From positions 112,187-176,186 of the forward strand of contig NZ_LMIE01000034.1 of assembly GCF_001428625.1 (NCBI RefSeq): DNA of 64,000 nucleotides. Reading direction: 5' to 3'. The notes under the pieces were generated by a model. That model was not told the DNA's origin and did not search any database. It saw only the letters and a program-made list of their open reading frames with translations. Shown piece after piece: positions 1 to 8,217 of this stretch; the first letter of the stretch is position 1; each line of letters begins with the position of its first letter. The stretch comes from Hydrogenophaga sp. Root209. Lineage in GTDB: Bacteria; Pseudomonadota; Gammaproteobacteria; Burkholderiales; Burkholderiaceae_C. A program made the position numbers and the translations under genes.

Positions 1-418
1 CGTCGCCGAAAGCCAGTTCCGCGCGGATCACTTTGACGCTCTCGGTGGCGCTGGCGCCGTCGCTCCCGTTGAAGGCGTGGCCCAGGCCAGTGAGCGCAGC
101 CAGGCGCTCGGACAGTTCAACCGCCGGCCCGTGGGTGAAACCAGCCAGCATCACGTGGTCGAGCGTGTGCAACTGATCGATCAGCGCGGTGCGGATGGCG
201 GGGTGGTTGTGCCCGAACAGGTTGACCCACCAGGAGCTGATCGCATTCAGATGGCACCAGCCTCCGTGGTCGCGCAGCCACACTCCTGGGCCCGCGCCAC
301 GGGAATCAGCGGCAGCGCAGCACCCTCGGACGCGTGCAGCTTCATCTGGGTGCAAGGGGTGCCAAACCCCAGCCGGGCTGCGCTAGCGCCAGGCGTCGTT
401 GGCCGACACAGGTAGCAT
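1..418 (-). pseudogene. bioA: bioA remnant (adenosylmethionine-8-amino-7-oxononanoate aminotransferase), 5' part, broken
   Basis: BioA transfers an amino group from SAM to KAPA in biotin synthesis. The gene would start at 418, overlapping the panD stop (TGATG). The reading frame meets an in-frame TAG at 385-383 (codon 12). Further on, family-typical pieces are split over two frames: VWHP in the start frame, then TQMKLHASEGAALPLIPVAR in another frame, then VWLRDHGG and AISSWWVNLFGHNHP back in the first. One extra base near 355 and one missing base near 290 would explain this. Later family-like blocks, AGFTHGPAVELSERL and GSDGASATE, are intact. The gene runs off the left edge, so the rest is not visible. 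It is either a decayed gene or a poorly sequenced stretch; I cannot tell which. Confidence 0.6.
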
Positions 419-834
419 CAAAGCTCGGCGCCTAGGGGCAGGATGACCGGATCGCCGGACTGCGGACCGGCGGGCTCGCTGCGGGTCTCGACGATGCGGT
501 TGGCGGCGTCGGGGAACACCAGCTTCGGCACCGCCTCGTCGAGCTTGTCCTCGTGAACCATGCCAAAGGCCGCGATGATCACCAGGTCGCCCACACTGGC
601 GCGCCGGGCGGCCGAGCCGTTGAGCGAAATGATGCCGCTGCCGCGCGGCGACTTGATGGCGTAAGTGATGAAACGTTCGCCGTTGTTGACGTTCCAGATG
701 TGCACCTGTTCGTTGGGGCGGATGTTGCTCGCCTCAAGCAGGTCTTCGTCGATGCCGCAGGACCCTTCGTAGTGCAGCTCGCAGTGGGTGACGGTGGCGC
801 GGTGGATTTTGGATTTCAGCAGGGTGCGAAACAT
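418..834 (-). CDS. panD: Aspartate 1-decarboxylase (PanD), 138 aa
   Basis: PanD makes beta-alanine from aspartate for pantothenate and hence CoA. It is a pyruvoyl enzyme that cleaves itself between Gly24 and Ser25; here HYEGSC puts G24 and S25 exactly there. The protein opens with [17 protein letters not shown], the usual family N-terminus, so the start is placed at 834 although the frame stays open upstream to 978. [15 protein letters not shown] and [16 protein letters not shown] are typical of the family. The length fits. It follows bioB after 11 bp and its stop overlaps the bioA start, so the three are probably cotranscribed. It supplies CoA precursor beside a cluster that is full of CoA-thioester enzymes. 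Confidence 0.95.
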   Translation of the reverse strand: MFRTLLKSKIHRATVTHCELHYEGSCGIDEDLLEASNIRPNEQVHIWNVNNGERFITYAIKSPRGSGIISLNGSAARRASVGDLVIIAAFGMVHEDKLDEAVPKLVFPDAANRIVETRSEPAGPQSGDPVILPLGAEL

Positions 835-845
835 GGTCGTGGTCC

Positions 846-1871
846 TCAGGCGCCCAAAGTGTGGCGCGCATGCAGGCCCAGGCGCTGCATCAGCGCCCGG
901 TCGCGTTCGATGTCGGGGTTGCCGGTGGTCAGCAGCTTCTCGCCATAAAAGATGGAGTTGGCGCCGGCCGCAAAACACAGGGCCTGCACCGCATCGCTCA
1001 TCTGCTGGCGCCCGGCCGACAGGCGCACCCGGGCCCGCGGCATGGTGATGCGGGCGACCGCGATCATGCGCACGAACTCCAGCGGGTCCAGTTCGGCCTG
1101 ATCGGCCAGCGGCGTGCCTTCGACCTTGACCAGGTTGTTGATCGGCACCGATTCGGGGTAATCGGGCGCCAGGTTGGCCAGCTGGGCGATCAGCGCCGCA
1201 CGCTGCACCCGCGTCTCGCCCATGCCCACGATCCCGCCACTGCAGACCCGGACGCCCGCCCCGCGCACGCGTTGCAGGGTGTCGAGCCGGTCCTGGTAAT
1301 CGCGCGTGGTGATGATGTCGCCGTAAAAGTCGGGGGCGCTGTCCAGGTTGTGGTTGTAGTAGTCGAGCCCGGCGTCGCGCAGGGTTTCGGCGTGGCCCTC
1401 GTTGAGCATGCCCAGGGTGGCGCAGGCCTCCAGGCCCACGTCCTTGACCGCGCGCACCAGCTCGGCCACGGCTTGCACGTCGCGGTCCTTGGGCGCGCGC
1501 CAGGCCGCGCCCATGCAGAAGCGTGTGGCGCCGGCCGCCTTGGCGCGCACGGCCGCGTCGCGCACCTCTTCCACCGCCATGAGCTTGCTGGCCGCTACGC
1601 CGGTGTCGTAGTGCACCGACTGCGGGCAGTAGCCACAGTCTTCCGGGCAGCCACCGGTCTTGATCGACAGCAGCGTGGCAAGCTCGACCTCGGTCGGGTC
1701 GAAGTGCTCGCGGTGAACGGTCTGCGCGCGAAACAGAAGCTCGGTAAACGGCTGATCGAACAGCGCCACTACGGCTTCGGTCGACCAGGCTCCCACGCTC
1801 GATGCCTCGGCAGTCTGCGAAGGTGATTGCACCCAGTGAATGGGTTCTTCTCTCAGGATCGTGTCATTCAT
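846..1871 (-). CDS. bioB: Biotin synthase (BioB), 341 aa
   Basis: BioB is a radical-SAM enzyme that inserts sulfur into dethiobiotin. The radical-SAM cluster motif [10 protein letters not shown] places the cysteines at residues 75, 79 and 82. Other family blocks are [27 protein letters not shown] and [18 protein letters not shown]. The start is MNDTIL at 1871; the frame is open upstream but that part is unlike BioB. A short perfect inverted repeat (TCGAT-AG-ATCGA, 1907-1918) lies about 36 bp upstream, with no known meaning. The gene heads a bioB-panD-bioA set next to a biotin-dependent carboxylase cluster, which suggests linked cofactor supply. Confidence 0.96.
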   Translation of the reverse strand: MNDTILREEPIHWVQSPSQTAEASSVGAWSTEAVVALFDQPFTELLFRAQTVHREHFDPTEVELATLLSIKTGGCPEDCGYCPQSVHYDTGVAASKLMAVEEVRDAAVRAKAAGATRFCMGAAWRAPKDRDVQAVAELVRAVKDVGLEACATLGMLNEGHAETLRDAGLDYYNHNLDSAPDFYGDIITTRDYQDRLDTLQRVRGAGVRVCSGGIVGMGETRVQRAALIAQLANLAPDYPESVPINNLVKVEGTPLADQAELDPLEFVRMIAVARITMPRARVRLSAGRQQMSDAVQALCFAAGANSIFYGEKLLTTGNPDIERDRALMQRLGLHARHTLGA

Positions 1872-1956
1872 CGCGCAATACTCCAGTGGTGTCCAGCAAA
1901 ATTCAATCGATAGATCGACGCGGGCGCATCGTGCCTGCAAGGCCAGCCACAGCGCT

Positions 1957-2745
1957 TCAGGCGCCTTGCGGCCTGATGTGCTGGGTGGCCTCGTCTTCGA
2001 CCCGCTGCCAGATCTCGACCGCCATCGGGTTCTTGCTCTCTTCCAGGATGTGCCCCACCAGCCCGATGGCACGCGCCAGGACGCCGATGCCGCGCACGAT
2101 TTTCCATGGCAGCCCGAGTTCGCAGCTGATGGCGCCGATGGCGCCGGTCGCGTTGACGGGAAGCGACTTGCCAGCGGCGCGTTCGGCCTCGTCGCAGATC
2201 AGTTGTTCCAGGCGGATGTAGTCGCCGGAAAAGCCGTTGTCTTTGGCGATCTGGAACAGGCGCGGGGCACGCGGATCGACCGGCTTGTGCAGCGGATGGC
2301 CGAGCCCCGGAATGATCTGGCCACGCTCTCGGTAGGCCGCCACGGTTTCGCGCGCAATGCGCTCCAGATCGGCGTCGCGTGTGCCCGGCGGCAGCGCCTC
2401 GTACAGCATTTTGGCGGTGCCTTCGGTGCTGCCGACGAACACGCTGCCCAGGCCGCACAATCCGGCCGCCACCGCCGCCTGCAGCGATTCGGGCGCACCG
2501 GCGTAAGTCAGTCGCGCGACCAGCGCACTCGGCGTGATGCCGTGTTCGACCAGCGTCACCGCGATCGCGTTGAATACGTTGGACTCCTGCGGCGTCGGCA
2601 TGCGCCCGACGATCTGCAGGAAGGCCATATCACCCAGGTTGAGATGGCCAAGAATTTCGTCGGGCAGGCTTTTGCCGTGCACCTCGATGCGGTCGGGGGT
2701 ACTCCACGCAATGTCGGAGCGGATGGGTTTGTTCTTGCGGGTCAT
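1957..2745 (-). CDS. Citrate synthase-fold protein, citryl-CoA lyase type, 262 aa
   Basis: The protein is a short member of the citrate synthase superfamily. Citryl-CoA lyases of this type cleave citryl-CoA to acetyl-CoA and oxaloacetate, or a related 3-hydroxyacyl-CoA. Visible family blocks include [15 protein letters not shown] and [16 protein letters not shown], which carries the conserved His, and a C-terminal [18 protein letters not shown]. At 262 residues it lacks the large N-terminal domain of true citrate synthases (about 420-430). It follows the CitE-like gene after 36 bp on the same strand. Having two aldol-lyase type genes adjacent suggests a C-C cleavage step late in the pathway. 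The exact substrate is not readable from sequence. Confidence 0.75.
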   Translation of the reverse strand: MTRKNKPIRSDIAWSTPDRIEVHGKSLPDEILGHLNLGDMAFLQIVGRMPTPQESNVFNAIAVTLVEHGITPSALVARLTYAGAPESLQAAVAAGLCGLGSVFVGSTEGTAKMLYEALPPGTRDADLERIARETVAAYRERGQIIPGLGHPLHKPVDPRAPRLFQIAKDNGFSGDYIRLEQLICDEAERAAGKSLPVNATGAIGAISCELGLPWKIVRGIGVLARAIGLVGHILEESKNPMAVEIWQRVEDEATQHIRPQGA

Positions 2746-2781
2746 GAGAAATTCCAGTCGGTTTGGGGTGGGCTTAAAAAA

Positions 2782-3627
2782 TCAGGCGCTCAGACCCGCG
2801 TCGCGCAGCACGGCTTGTGCACGCTGGTACACCGGCAGATCGACCATCTGGCTGTCAACCGCCACGGCGGAACCACCCGCCGTTTCAAATGCTTTGCAGA
2901 CGCGGCGCGCCCAGTCAAGCCGTTCGGGGGTCGGCGTGAACACCGCCTGGACGATGGCAAGCTGCTTCGGGTGGATGCACAGCTTGGCACCAAAGCCGAG
3001 TCGACGTGAGCGTTCAGTGTCCGCCTGCAAGCGTTGCAGGTCCTCGATCGCGGTGCTGACACCATCAACCGGCGCGGCCAGCCCGGCCAGCCGCGAGGCC
3101 AGCACCACTTGTGAGCGGAAAGCCAGCAGCTCTGACTCCGCGCCATCGGGCGCACAGTCAATGCCCAGATCGAGCGCCAGATCGACGCTGCCAAAAGCCA
3201 GGCGGATCACGCCCGGCACGCTCGCAATGCTGTGGATTTCCCTAAGGCCGCGCGCCGACTCGATGATCGGCAACACGTCCTTATAGGTGATCTCGACCAC
3301 GGTGCACACGGCATCGATACCCTCGGCCTTGGGCAGCATCACCGCCGCCACACCAGGATGGCGACACAGTTCGAGATCGTCTTCAAACCAGGGCGTGCCA
3401 GCGGCATTGATGCGCACAACCAGCGGTGCCGACGCATCAAGCGCCGTCGCCAGCGCGTCGCGTGCGCTCGCCTTCGCCTCGGGGGCAACCGCGTCTTCCA
3501 GATCAACAATCACCGCGTCGGCGCCGCTGGCGCGCGCCTTGGCAAAACGCTCAGGCCTGTCTGCGGGCACAAAAAGATAGGCACGCCGCAGGACATGGAG
3601 GCCGGGGGTGCTGGTCGCCATGCTCAT
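2782..3627 (-). CDS. HpcH/HpaI aldolase, CitE-like (citramalyl/malyl-CoA lyase type), 281 aa
   Basis: This is a TIM-barrel lyase of the citrate lyase beta-subunit family, which splits acyl-CoA thioesters such as citramalyl-CoA or malyl-CoA, usually with Mg2+. Near the start is RRAYLFVPADRPERFAKA, then DAVIVDLEDAV with the metal-site Asp/Glu, MLPKAEG, PIIESARGL and the C-terminal GFGAKLCIHPKQ. All are standard for CitE-like proteins. The start codon at 3627 overlaps the stop of the MmgE/PrpD gene by 4 bp (ATGA), so the two are translationally coupled. A second ATG lies two codons in. The neighbours (CoA-transferase, MmgE/PrpD) resemble the activation, hydration and lysis steps of an itaconate-like route, by inference. 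Confidence 0.85.
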   Translation of the reverse strand: MSMATSTPGLHVLRRAYLFVPADRPERFAKARASGADAVIVDLEDAVAPEAKASARDALATALDASAPLVVRINAAGTPWFEDDLELCRHPGVAAVMLPKAEGIDAVCTVVEITYKDVLPIIESARGLREIHSIASVPGVIRLAFGSVDLALDLGIDCAPDGAESELLAFRSQVVLASRLAGLAAPVDGVSTAIEDLQRLQADTERSRRLGFGAKLCIHPKQLAIVQAVFTPTPERLDWARRVCKAFETAGGSAVAVDSQMVDLPVYQRAQAVLRDAGLSA

Positions 3628-4988
3628 GCCGCCAACCAGCGCTCGATGTGCGGCGCCTCGGCGACCGCCCAGACGCGCGCGATCAGTGCCTCCACCTCTG
3701 CAGGCGTGGCCCCCTTGCCGTAGGCCGCCAGGCGCTGCGCCTTGTCTTCCAGCTCGGCACGTGTCAGGGTGTTGCCAGGGTCGCCTTTGGGCTCATCGAC
3801 CCGCGCGCCAAAGGTGTGGCCATCGCGCGTGCTCACCGTTACCTTGCCGATCCAGCGCTGCGGGTAGGCCTTATCGACCTCGGCGTCGAGCTGCATCGTC
3901 ACGCGGTCGCGCAAGGCGGCCACGCGCGGCGCGAGGTAATGCGCTTCAAATTCATTCAGCCCGGCAAAGCCGTATTCGGCGGCCAGCGCCAGCACCGTGC
4001 CCATTGAGAATTTGGCCTGGTGCACGGTGGCGGGCACGGTGACGCGGCCCAGCACGTCGATGGCGCCCTGGTGCACATGGGTGGTCACCGCGGCAATATC
4101 GTCGGCCTTGAGCCCATGCGTCTGCATCAGCGCCAGCAGCGCGTCGGCGCTGGGGTGGGTGTGGCGGCACGAGGCGTGGTATTTGAACGAGGTTTCCGCC
4201 GTGGCCCAGCGCTGGCCCAGGCGGTCGGTCAGGCGCGCCGGATCGGCGTCGTTCGACATGCCCGCAGCCATGCCTTGCGCGCCTTCCAGAATCTGGCGCG
4301 CGCCGGTCAGCCCCTCGCGCGCCAAGTAGGCGCAGGCCAAGCCGCTGGACGCCGCATGCGCGGTGTGCAGTTGCTTGGAGTCAGCGGCGTCGCGCAAAAA
4401 CTCCCACAGCCCGGCGGCTTGTGTGCCGGCGCTGCCGAAGGCATGCAGCATGGTGGTCGCATCGAGCTTGAGCAGCCGTCCGGCCGCCGCAGCGGCGGCC
4501 AGCGTGCCGGCGGTGGCCGTGGTGTGAAAGATGCGGTAGTGCGAGCGGCCCAGGAACTCGCCCACCCGAATGCCGACTTCATAGCCCGCCACTACGGCGG
4601 CCAGGAACTCGCGGCCGCTGGCACCGATGTCCTGCGCGATGGCCAGCGCCGCCGGGAACACGACGGCTGCGGGATGAAACACCGAGCCGTTGTGGACGTC
4701 ATCCTGCTCGGCGAAATGCGAGGCGGCCGCGTTGACCATCGCAGCGAAATGGGGCGAGGTGGTGCGGCGCGAGATCAGCACCTCGGCGCGGCCGGAGGCC
4801 GGCCCCATGGTGCGGGCATAGGCTTCGATGGCCTCGACCGGCCGGGCGCCCTTGCCCGCCAACGCGGAGGCGTACCAGTCGAGGAACAGGTCTTCGGTTC
4901 GGCGCAGCACCGGCGCCGGAATGGTGTCGAATGACAGATCGGCGGCAAAGGCAGCCAGCGTCGCGCTCGGGTTTGTATCTGGGGTCAT
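3624..4988 (-). CDS. MmgE/PrpD family protein, 454 aa
   Basis: The MmgE/PrpD family includes 2-methylcitrate dehydratase and cis-aconitate decarboxylase, which act on branched tricarboxylates. Recognisable blocks are LFLDWYASALAGKG, the central FHTTATAGTLAAAAAAG, LHAFGSAGTQAAGLWEFL and FKYHASCRHTHPSADALL with conserved Cys and His residues. The length is normal. The start is taken as MTPDTN at 4988, leaving a 16-bp gap to the upstream CoA-transferase; an alternative ATG at 5024 would overlap it. It sits between a family III CoA-transferase and a CitE-like lyase, and its stop overlaps the CitE start. A (de)hydratase or decarboxylase acting on a dicarboxylic acid is likely; the substrate is unknown. 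Confidence 0.85.
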   Translation of the reverse strand: MTPDTNPSATLAAFAADLSFDTIPAPVLRRTEDLFLDWYASALAGKGARPVEAIEAYARTMGPASGRAEVLISRRTTSPHFAAMVNAAASHFAEQDDVHNGSVFHPAAVVFPAALAIAQDIGASGREFLAAVVAGYEVGIRVGEFLGRSHYRIFHTTATAGTLAAAAAAGRLLKLDATTMLHAFGSAGTQAAGLWEFLRDAADSKQLHTAHAASSGLACAYLAREGLTGARQILEGAQGMAAGMSNDADPARLTDRLGQRWATAETSFKYHASCRHTHPSADALLALMQTHGLKADDIAAVTTHVHQGAIDVLGRVTVPATVHQAKFSMGTVLALAAEYGFAGLNEFEAHYLAPRVAALRDRVTMQLDAEVDKAYPQRWIGKVTVSTRDGHTFGARVDEPKGDPGNTLTRAELEDKAQRLAAYGKGATPAEVEALIARVWAVAEAPHIERWLAA

Positions 4989-5004
4989 GGCATCGATCTC
5001 GCAG

Positions 5005-6183
5005 TCAGATGGCTTGGTCTGCACGCAGCCGGGCGATGTCAGTCTCGCCGTAGCCGAGCTCGGTCAGGATGGCTTCGGTGTGCTGACCCAGCGCAGGCAC
5101 CGGCCCCATGGGCGGCGGCGGCTCGCTGCCCTGGACGTGGTGCGGCGGGTACAGCGCCGGCAGCGTGCCGCCTGGCGAATCGATCTCGGTCCAGCGCCCA
5201 CGCGCCGCGAGTTGCGGGTGCTTCCACAGGTCGGCCATCTCGTTGAGCTGGCCGTTGGCGATTTGCGCCGCATCCAGCCGCGCCACCAGTTGCGCCGCGG
5301 TCAGGGTGGCGCAGACACCTTCGATGATGCCGCGCAGTTTCTCGCGCTGGGCCAGCCGGTTGGCGTTGCCCAGGTACTGTGCGGTCAGCTCGGGCAATTG
5401 CAACACCTGGTTGCAGAAGGTGGCCCATTCGCGGTCGTGCTGCACCGCCAGCACCACCTGCTTGCCGTCGCCGCAGGTAAAAGGGCCGTAGGGGTAAATG
5501 GCGGCGTGCGAGGCGCCAGCACGCAGCGGCGGCGGCTGGCCATCCAGCGTGTAGTAGAGCGGGAAGCCCATCCATTCGGACATGGCTTCGAGCATGGAGA
5601 TTTCGAGCCGTTGGCCACGCCCCGTGCGCCCGCGCTCCAGCAAAGCGGCCAGCACGCTGCTGTAGGCGTACATGCCAGCGGCGATGTCGGCAATCGACAG
5701 TCCGGCCTTGGATGGCGTCTCCGGCGTTCCGGTCACCGACACAAAACCGGCTTCGCTCTGGATCAGCAGGTCATAGGCCTTTTTCGCGGTGTAGGGGCCG
5801 CCGTCGCCGTAGCCCGAGATGTCGCACACCACGATGCGCGGGTTGACCGGCGCCAGGCTGGCATGGTCCAGTCCCATGCGCGCGGCAGCACCGGGCGCCA
5901 GATTCTGCACCAGCACGTCGGCGCGCTCCACCAGCTTTTGCAGTACGGCGCGTGCGGCCGGGTGTTTGAGGTCGAGCGTCAGGCTTTCCTTGGAGCGGTT
6001 GCACCAGACGAAGTGGGAAGCCGAGCCGTGGGCCCGGCTGTCGTAGGCGCGGGCGAAGTCGCCCTCGCCCGGACGCTCGACCTTGATGACGCGCGCGCCG
6101 AGATCGGCCAACTGGCGGGTGCAGAACGGCGCGGCAATCGCGTGCTCCAGCGTGACAATCAGCATTCCTTCCAATGGACGCAT
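5005..6183 (-). CDS. Family III (CaiB/BaiF) CoA-transferase, 392 aa
   Basis: Family III CoA-transferases move CoA from one acyl-CoA to a free acid through an aspartyl-CoA intermediate. The N-terminus MRPLEGMLIVTLEHAIAAPF and the block LADLGARVIKVERPGEGDFAR are typical. The catalytic Asp is probably the one in KKAYDLLIQSEAG, after ISGYGDGGPY. The true start is at 6183; the frame remains open to 6417 but that part overlaps the acyl-CoA dehydrogenase and has no family likeness. It lies 11 bp downstream of that dehydrogenase gene and 16 bp upstream of the MmgE/PrpD gene. It probably activates the acid handled by the MmgE/PrpD and CitE proteins. Confidence 0.9.
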   Translation of the reverse strand: MRPLEGMLIVTLEHAIAAPFCTRQLADLGARVIKVERPGEGDFARAYDSRAHGSASHFVWCNRSKESLTLDLKHPAARAVLQKLVERADVLVQNLAPGAAARMGLDHASLAPVNPRIVVCDISGYGDGGPYTAKKAYDLLIQSEAGFVSVTGTPETPSKAGLSIADIAAGMYAYSSVLAALLERGRTGRGQRLEISMLEAMSEWMGFPLYYTLDGQPPPLRAGASHAAIYPYGPFTCGDGKQVVLAVQHDREWATFCNQVLQLPELTAQYLGNANRLAQREKLRGIIEGVCATLTAAQLVARLDAAQIANGQLNEMADLWKHPQLAARGRWTEIDSPGGTLPALYPPHHVQGSEPPPPMGPVPALGQHTEAILTELGYGETDIARLRADQAI

Positions 6184-6194
6184 GGCAATTTCTT

Positions 6195-7352
6195 TCAGAA
6201 TGAGCGCGGCAACTCGAGCACATGCTCGGCCACGTAACTCAGAATCAGGTTGGTGGAGATCGGCGCCACTTGGTACAGCCGGGTTTCGCGGAACTTGCGC
6301 TCGATGTCGTATTCGCAGGCAAAGCCAAAGCCGCCATGGGTCTGAATGGCGGTGTTGGCCGCCTCCCAGGAGGCTTTGGCGGCCAGGTACTTGGCCATAT
6401 TGGCCTCTGCGCCACACGGTTGGTGGGCGTCAAACAGCTCGCAGGCACGCCAGCGCATCAGGTCAGCGGCTTCGGTCTCGATGTGGGCCTCGGCCAAGGG
6501 AAACTGCACGCCCTGGTTCTGCCCAATCGGGCGGTCAAACACGCGGCGCTCGCGGGCATAGCGGGCGCTGCGCTCGACGAACCAGCGGGCGTCGCCAATG
6601 CACTCGGCGGCAATCAGCGTGCGCTCGGCGTTCAGGCCGTCCAGGATGTACTTGAAACCTTTGCCCTCCTCGCCGATCAGGTTCTCGGCCGGGATTTCGA
6701 GGTTGTCGAAGAACAGCTCATTGGTCTCGTGGTTGACCATGTTGCGGATCGGGTTCACAGTCATGCCCTGGCCAATGGCCTGGTGCAGGTCAACGATAAA
6801 GATCGACATGCCCTCTGACTTGCGCTTCACATCCTTGAGCGGGGTGGTGCGTGCCAGCAAAATCATCAGATCGGAGTGCTGAATCCGCGAGATCCAGACC
6901 TTCTGGCCATTGACCACATAGCGGTCGCCCTGCTTGACTGCGGTGGTCTTGATCTTGGTGGTGTCGGTGCCTGTGGTTGGCTCGGTCACGCCCATGGACT
7001 GCAGGCGCAGATCGCCGCTCGCGATTTTTGGCAGGTAGCGGCGCTTTTGCTCGTCCGAGCCATGGCGCAGCAAGGTGCCCATGTTGTACATCTGGCCGTG
7101 ACAGGCGCCGGCATTGCCGCCGCAGCGGTTGACCTCTTCCATCACCACCGAGGCTTCGGCCAGACCCAAGCCAGCTCCGCCGTACTCCTGCGGAATCATC
7201 ACCGCCAGCCAGCCGGCCCTGGTCAGCGCGTCCACACACGCCTCGGGGTAAGCACGGGCATCGTCAATCTTGCGAAAGTACTCGTCAGGGAAGCGTTTGA
7301 AAAGATCGCGCAGCGCGGCACGCAACTCGGGGTAACGTTCTTGGTTCATCAT
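6195..7352 (-). CDS. Acyl-CoA dehydrogenase, 385 aa
   Basis: This FAD enzyme introduces a 2,3-double bond into an acyl-CoA and passes electrons to ETF, encoded upstream in the same direction (14.1-15.8 kb). The start MMNQERYPELRAALRDLF has two adjacent ATGs. Family blocks are MIPQEYGGAGLGLAEAS, the FAD-binding MGVTEPTTGTDTTKIKTTA, YVVNGQKVWISR and the C-terminal IQTHGGFGFACEYDIERKFR. The length is normal. It is one of five acyl-CoA dehydrogenase-type genes in the cluster, so the substrate probably undergoes several rounds or branched steps of oxidation. Confidence 0.93.
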   Translation of the reverse strand: MMNQERYPELRAALRDLFKRFPDEYFRKIDDARAYPEACVDALTRAGWLAVMIPQEYGGAGLGLAEASVVMEEVNRCGGNAGACHGQMYNMGTLLRHGSDEQKRRYLPKIASGDLRLQSMGVTEPTTGTDTTKIKTTAVKQGDRYVVNGQKVWISRIQHSDLMILLARTTPLKDVKRKSEGMSIFIVDLHQAIGQGMTVNPIRNMVNHETNELFFDNLEIPAENLIGEEGKGFKYILDGLNAERTLIAAECIGDARWFVERSARYARERRVFDRPIGQNQGVQFPLAEAHIETEAADLMRWRACELFDAHQPCGAEANMAKYLAAKASWEAANTAIQTHGGFGFACEYDIERKFRETRLYQVAPISTNLILSYVAEHVLELPRSF

Positions 7353-7403
7353 TTTCAGTCTCTAAAAGTTCCCCGCCGAGCCGCGCAGGACAAAGGTTAC
7401 CGG

Positions 7404-8186
7404 TTAGCGGAATTTGCTGAAGTCGGGCTTGCGCTTCTCAAGAAAGGCGCTGGCCCCTTCCTGCTGCTCGCCGGTACTGAAATAGTTAGGTGCCACTTCC
7501 TGGATCAGGTCGTTCATGTCCTTGCCCATGATCGGGGCCATGTGGTGGTAGAACGAACGCTTGACAATCTTCAGGCAGGTCGGCGACAGCGACAGCAATT
7601 CGTCGCAGTACTTCTGCACCTCTTCGTCGAGTTGGGCCATGGGCACCACCGAGTTGGCCAGACCCCAGTCGAACGCCTGCTTCGCGCTGTAGCGGCGGCA
7701 CAGCATCCACAGTTCGCGCGCCCGCTTGTGGCCAAGCACATTGGCCGCGTGCGAGACGATATAGCCACCGGCCGGTGAGCCGACGCGTGGCCCGTTCTGA
7801 CCAAAGATCGCATGCTCGGCGGCAATCGTGAAGTCACAAAAGTAGGCAATGTGGTGACCGGCACCAATGGCATAGCCGTTGACGCGCGCGATCACCGGCT
7901 TGGGACATTCGGCGATCTGGCGGTTGAAGTTGAATTCCAGGTCCTGCAGGCCGCTCTTGCCACCTTCGCCCTTTTCCCAGTTGACATCACCGCCGACACA
8001 AAAGGCGCGCTCGCCAGCACCGGTCAGCACGATCACGCCGACCTTCGGATCGTCGCCGGCCTGGGCCAGCAGTCGCTCCATGTCCTTGATGGTGTCACCA
8101 GTGAAAGCGTTGAGCGTCTTGGGCCGATTGATGGTGATGGTGGCAACGTAATTTTTGACGTCGTAAATGACTTCCTGATCGCTCAT
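7404..8186 (-). CDS. Crotonase-family hydrolase, BadI-like (2-ketocyclohexanecarboxyl-CoA hydrolase type), 260 aa
   Basis: The protein is a crotonase-fold enzyme. Among crotonases it looks most like BadI, which opens the ring of 2-ketocyclohexanecarboxyl-CoA, and like the related MenB. Shared features are IVLTGAGERAFCVGGD, CPKPVIARVNGYAIGAGHH, FCDFTIAAEHAIFGQ, then RVGSPAGGYI, ELWMLCRRYSAKQA and the C-terminal FLEKRKPDFSKF. Simple enoyl-CoA hydratases usually lack the KRKPxF ending. The start is MSDQEV at 8186; the frame is open to 8411 but overlaps the next gene. If the BadI likeness holds, the pathway includes a ring-opening step on an alicyclic beta-keto acyl-CoA. The likeness is judged by eye from known sequence patterns. 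Confidence 0.8.
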   Translation of the reverse strand: MSDQEVIYDVKNYVATITINRPKTLNAFTGDTIKDMERLLAQAGDDPKVGVIVLTGAGERAFCVGGDVNWEKGEGGKSGLQDLEFNFNRQIAECPKPVIARVNGYAIGAGHHIAYFCDFTIAAEHAIFGQNGPRVGSPAGGYIVSHAANVLGHKRARELWMLCRRYSAKQAFDWGLANSVVPMAQLDEEVQKYCDELLSLSPTCLKIVKRSFYHHMAPIMGKDMNDLIQEVAPNYFSTGEQQEGASAFLEKRKPDFSKFR

Positions 8187-8217
8187 GGTGTTTCTTCGTG
8201 ATATTGGTTGGGGGAAA

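Noticed and set aside
861-1826. A 321-codon plus-strand open frame opposite bioB
   Set aside because: The opposite strand encodes BioB with all its cluster cysteines; this frame is His/Gly/Arg-rich without family content, a common effect of high-GC coding DNA.
1907-1918. Small inverted repeat TCGAT-AG-ATCGA before bioB as a biotin-repressor site
   Set aside because: It is short and does not match a known biotin-regulator site that I can recall; chance is likely.
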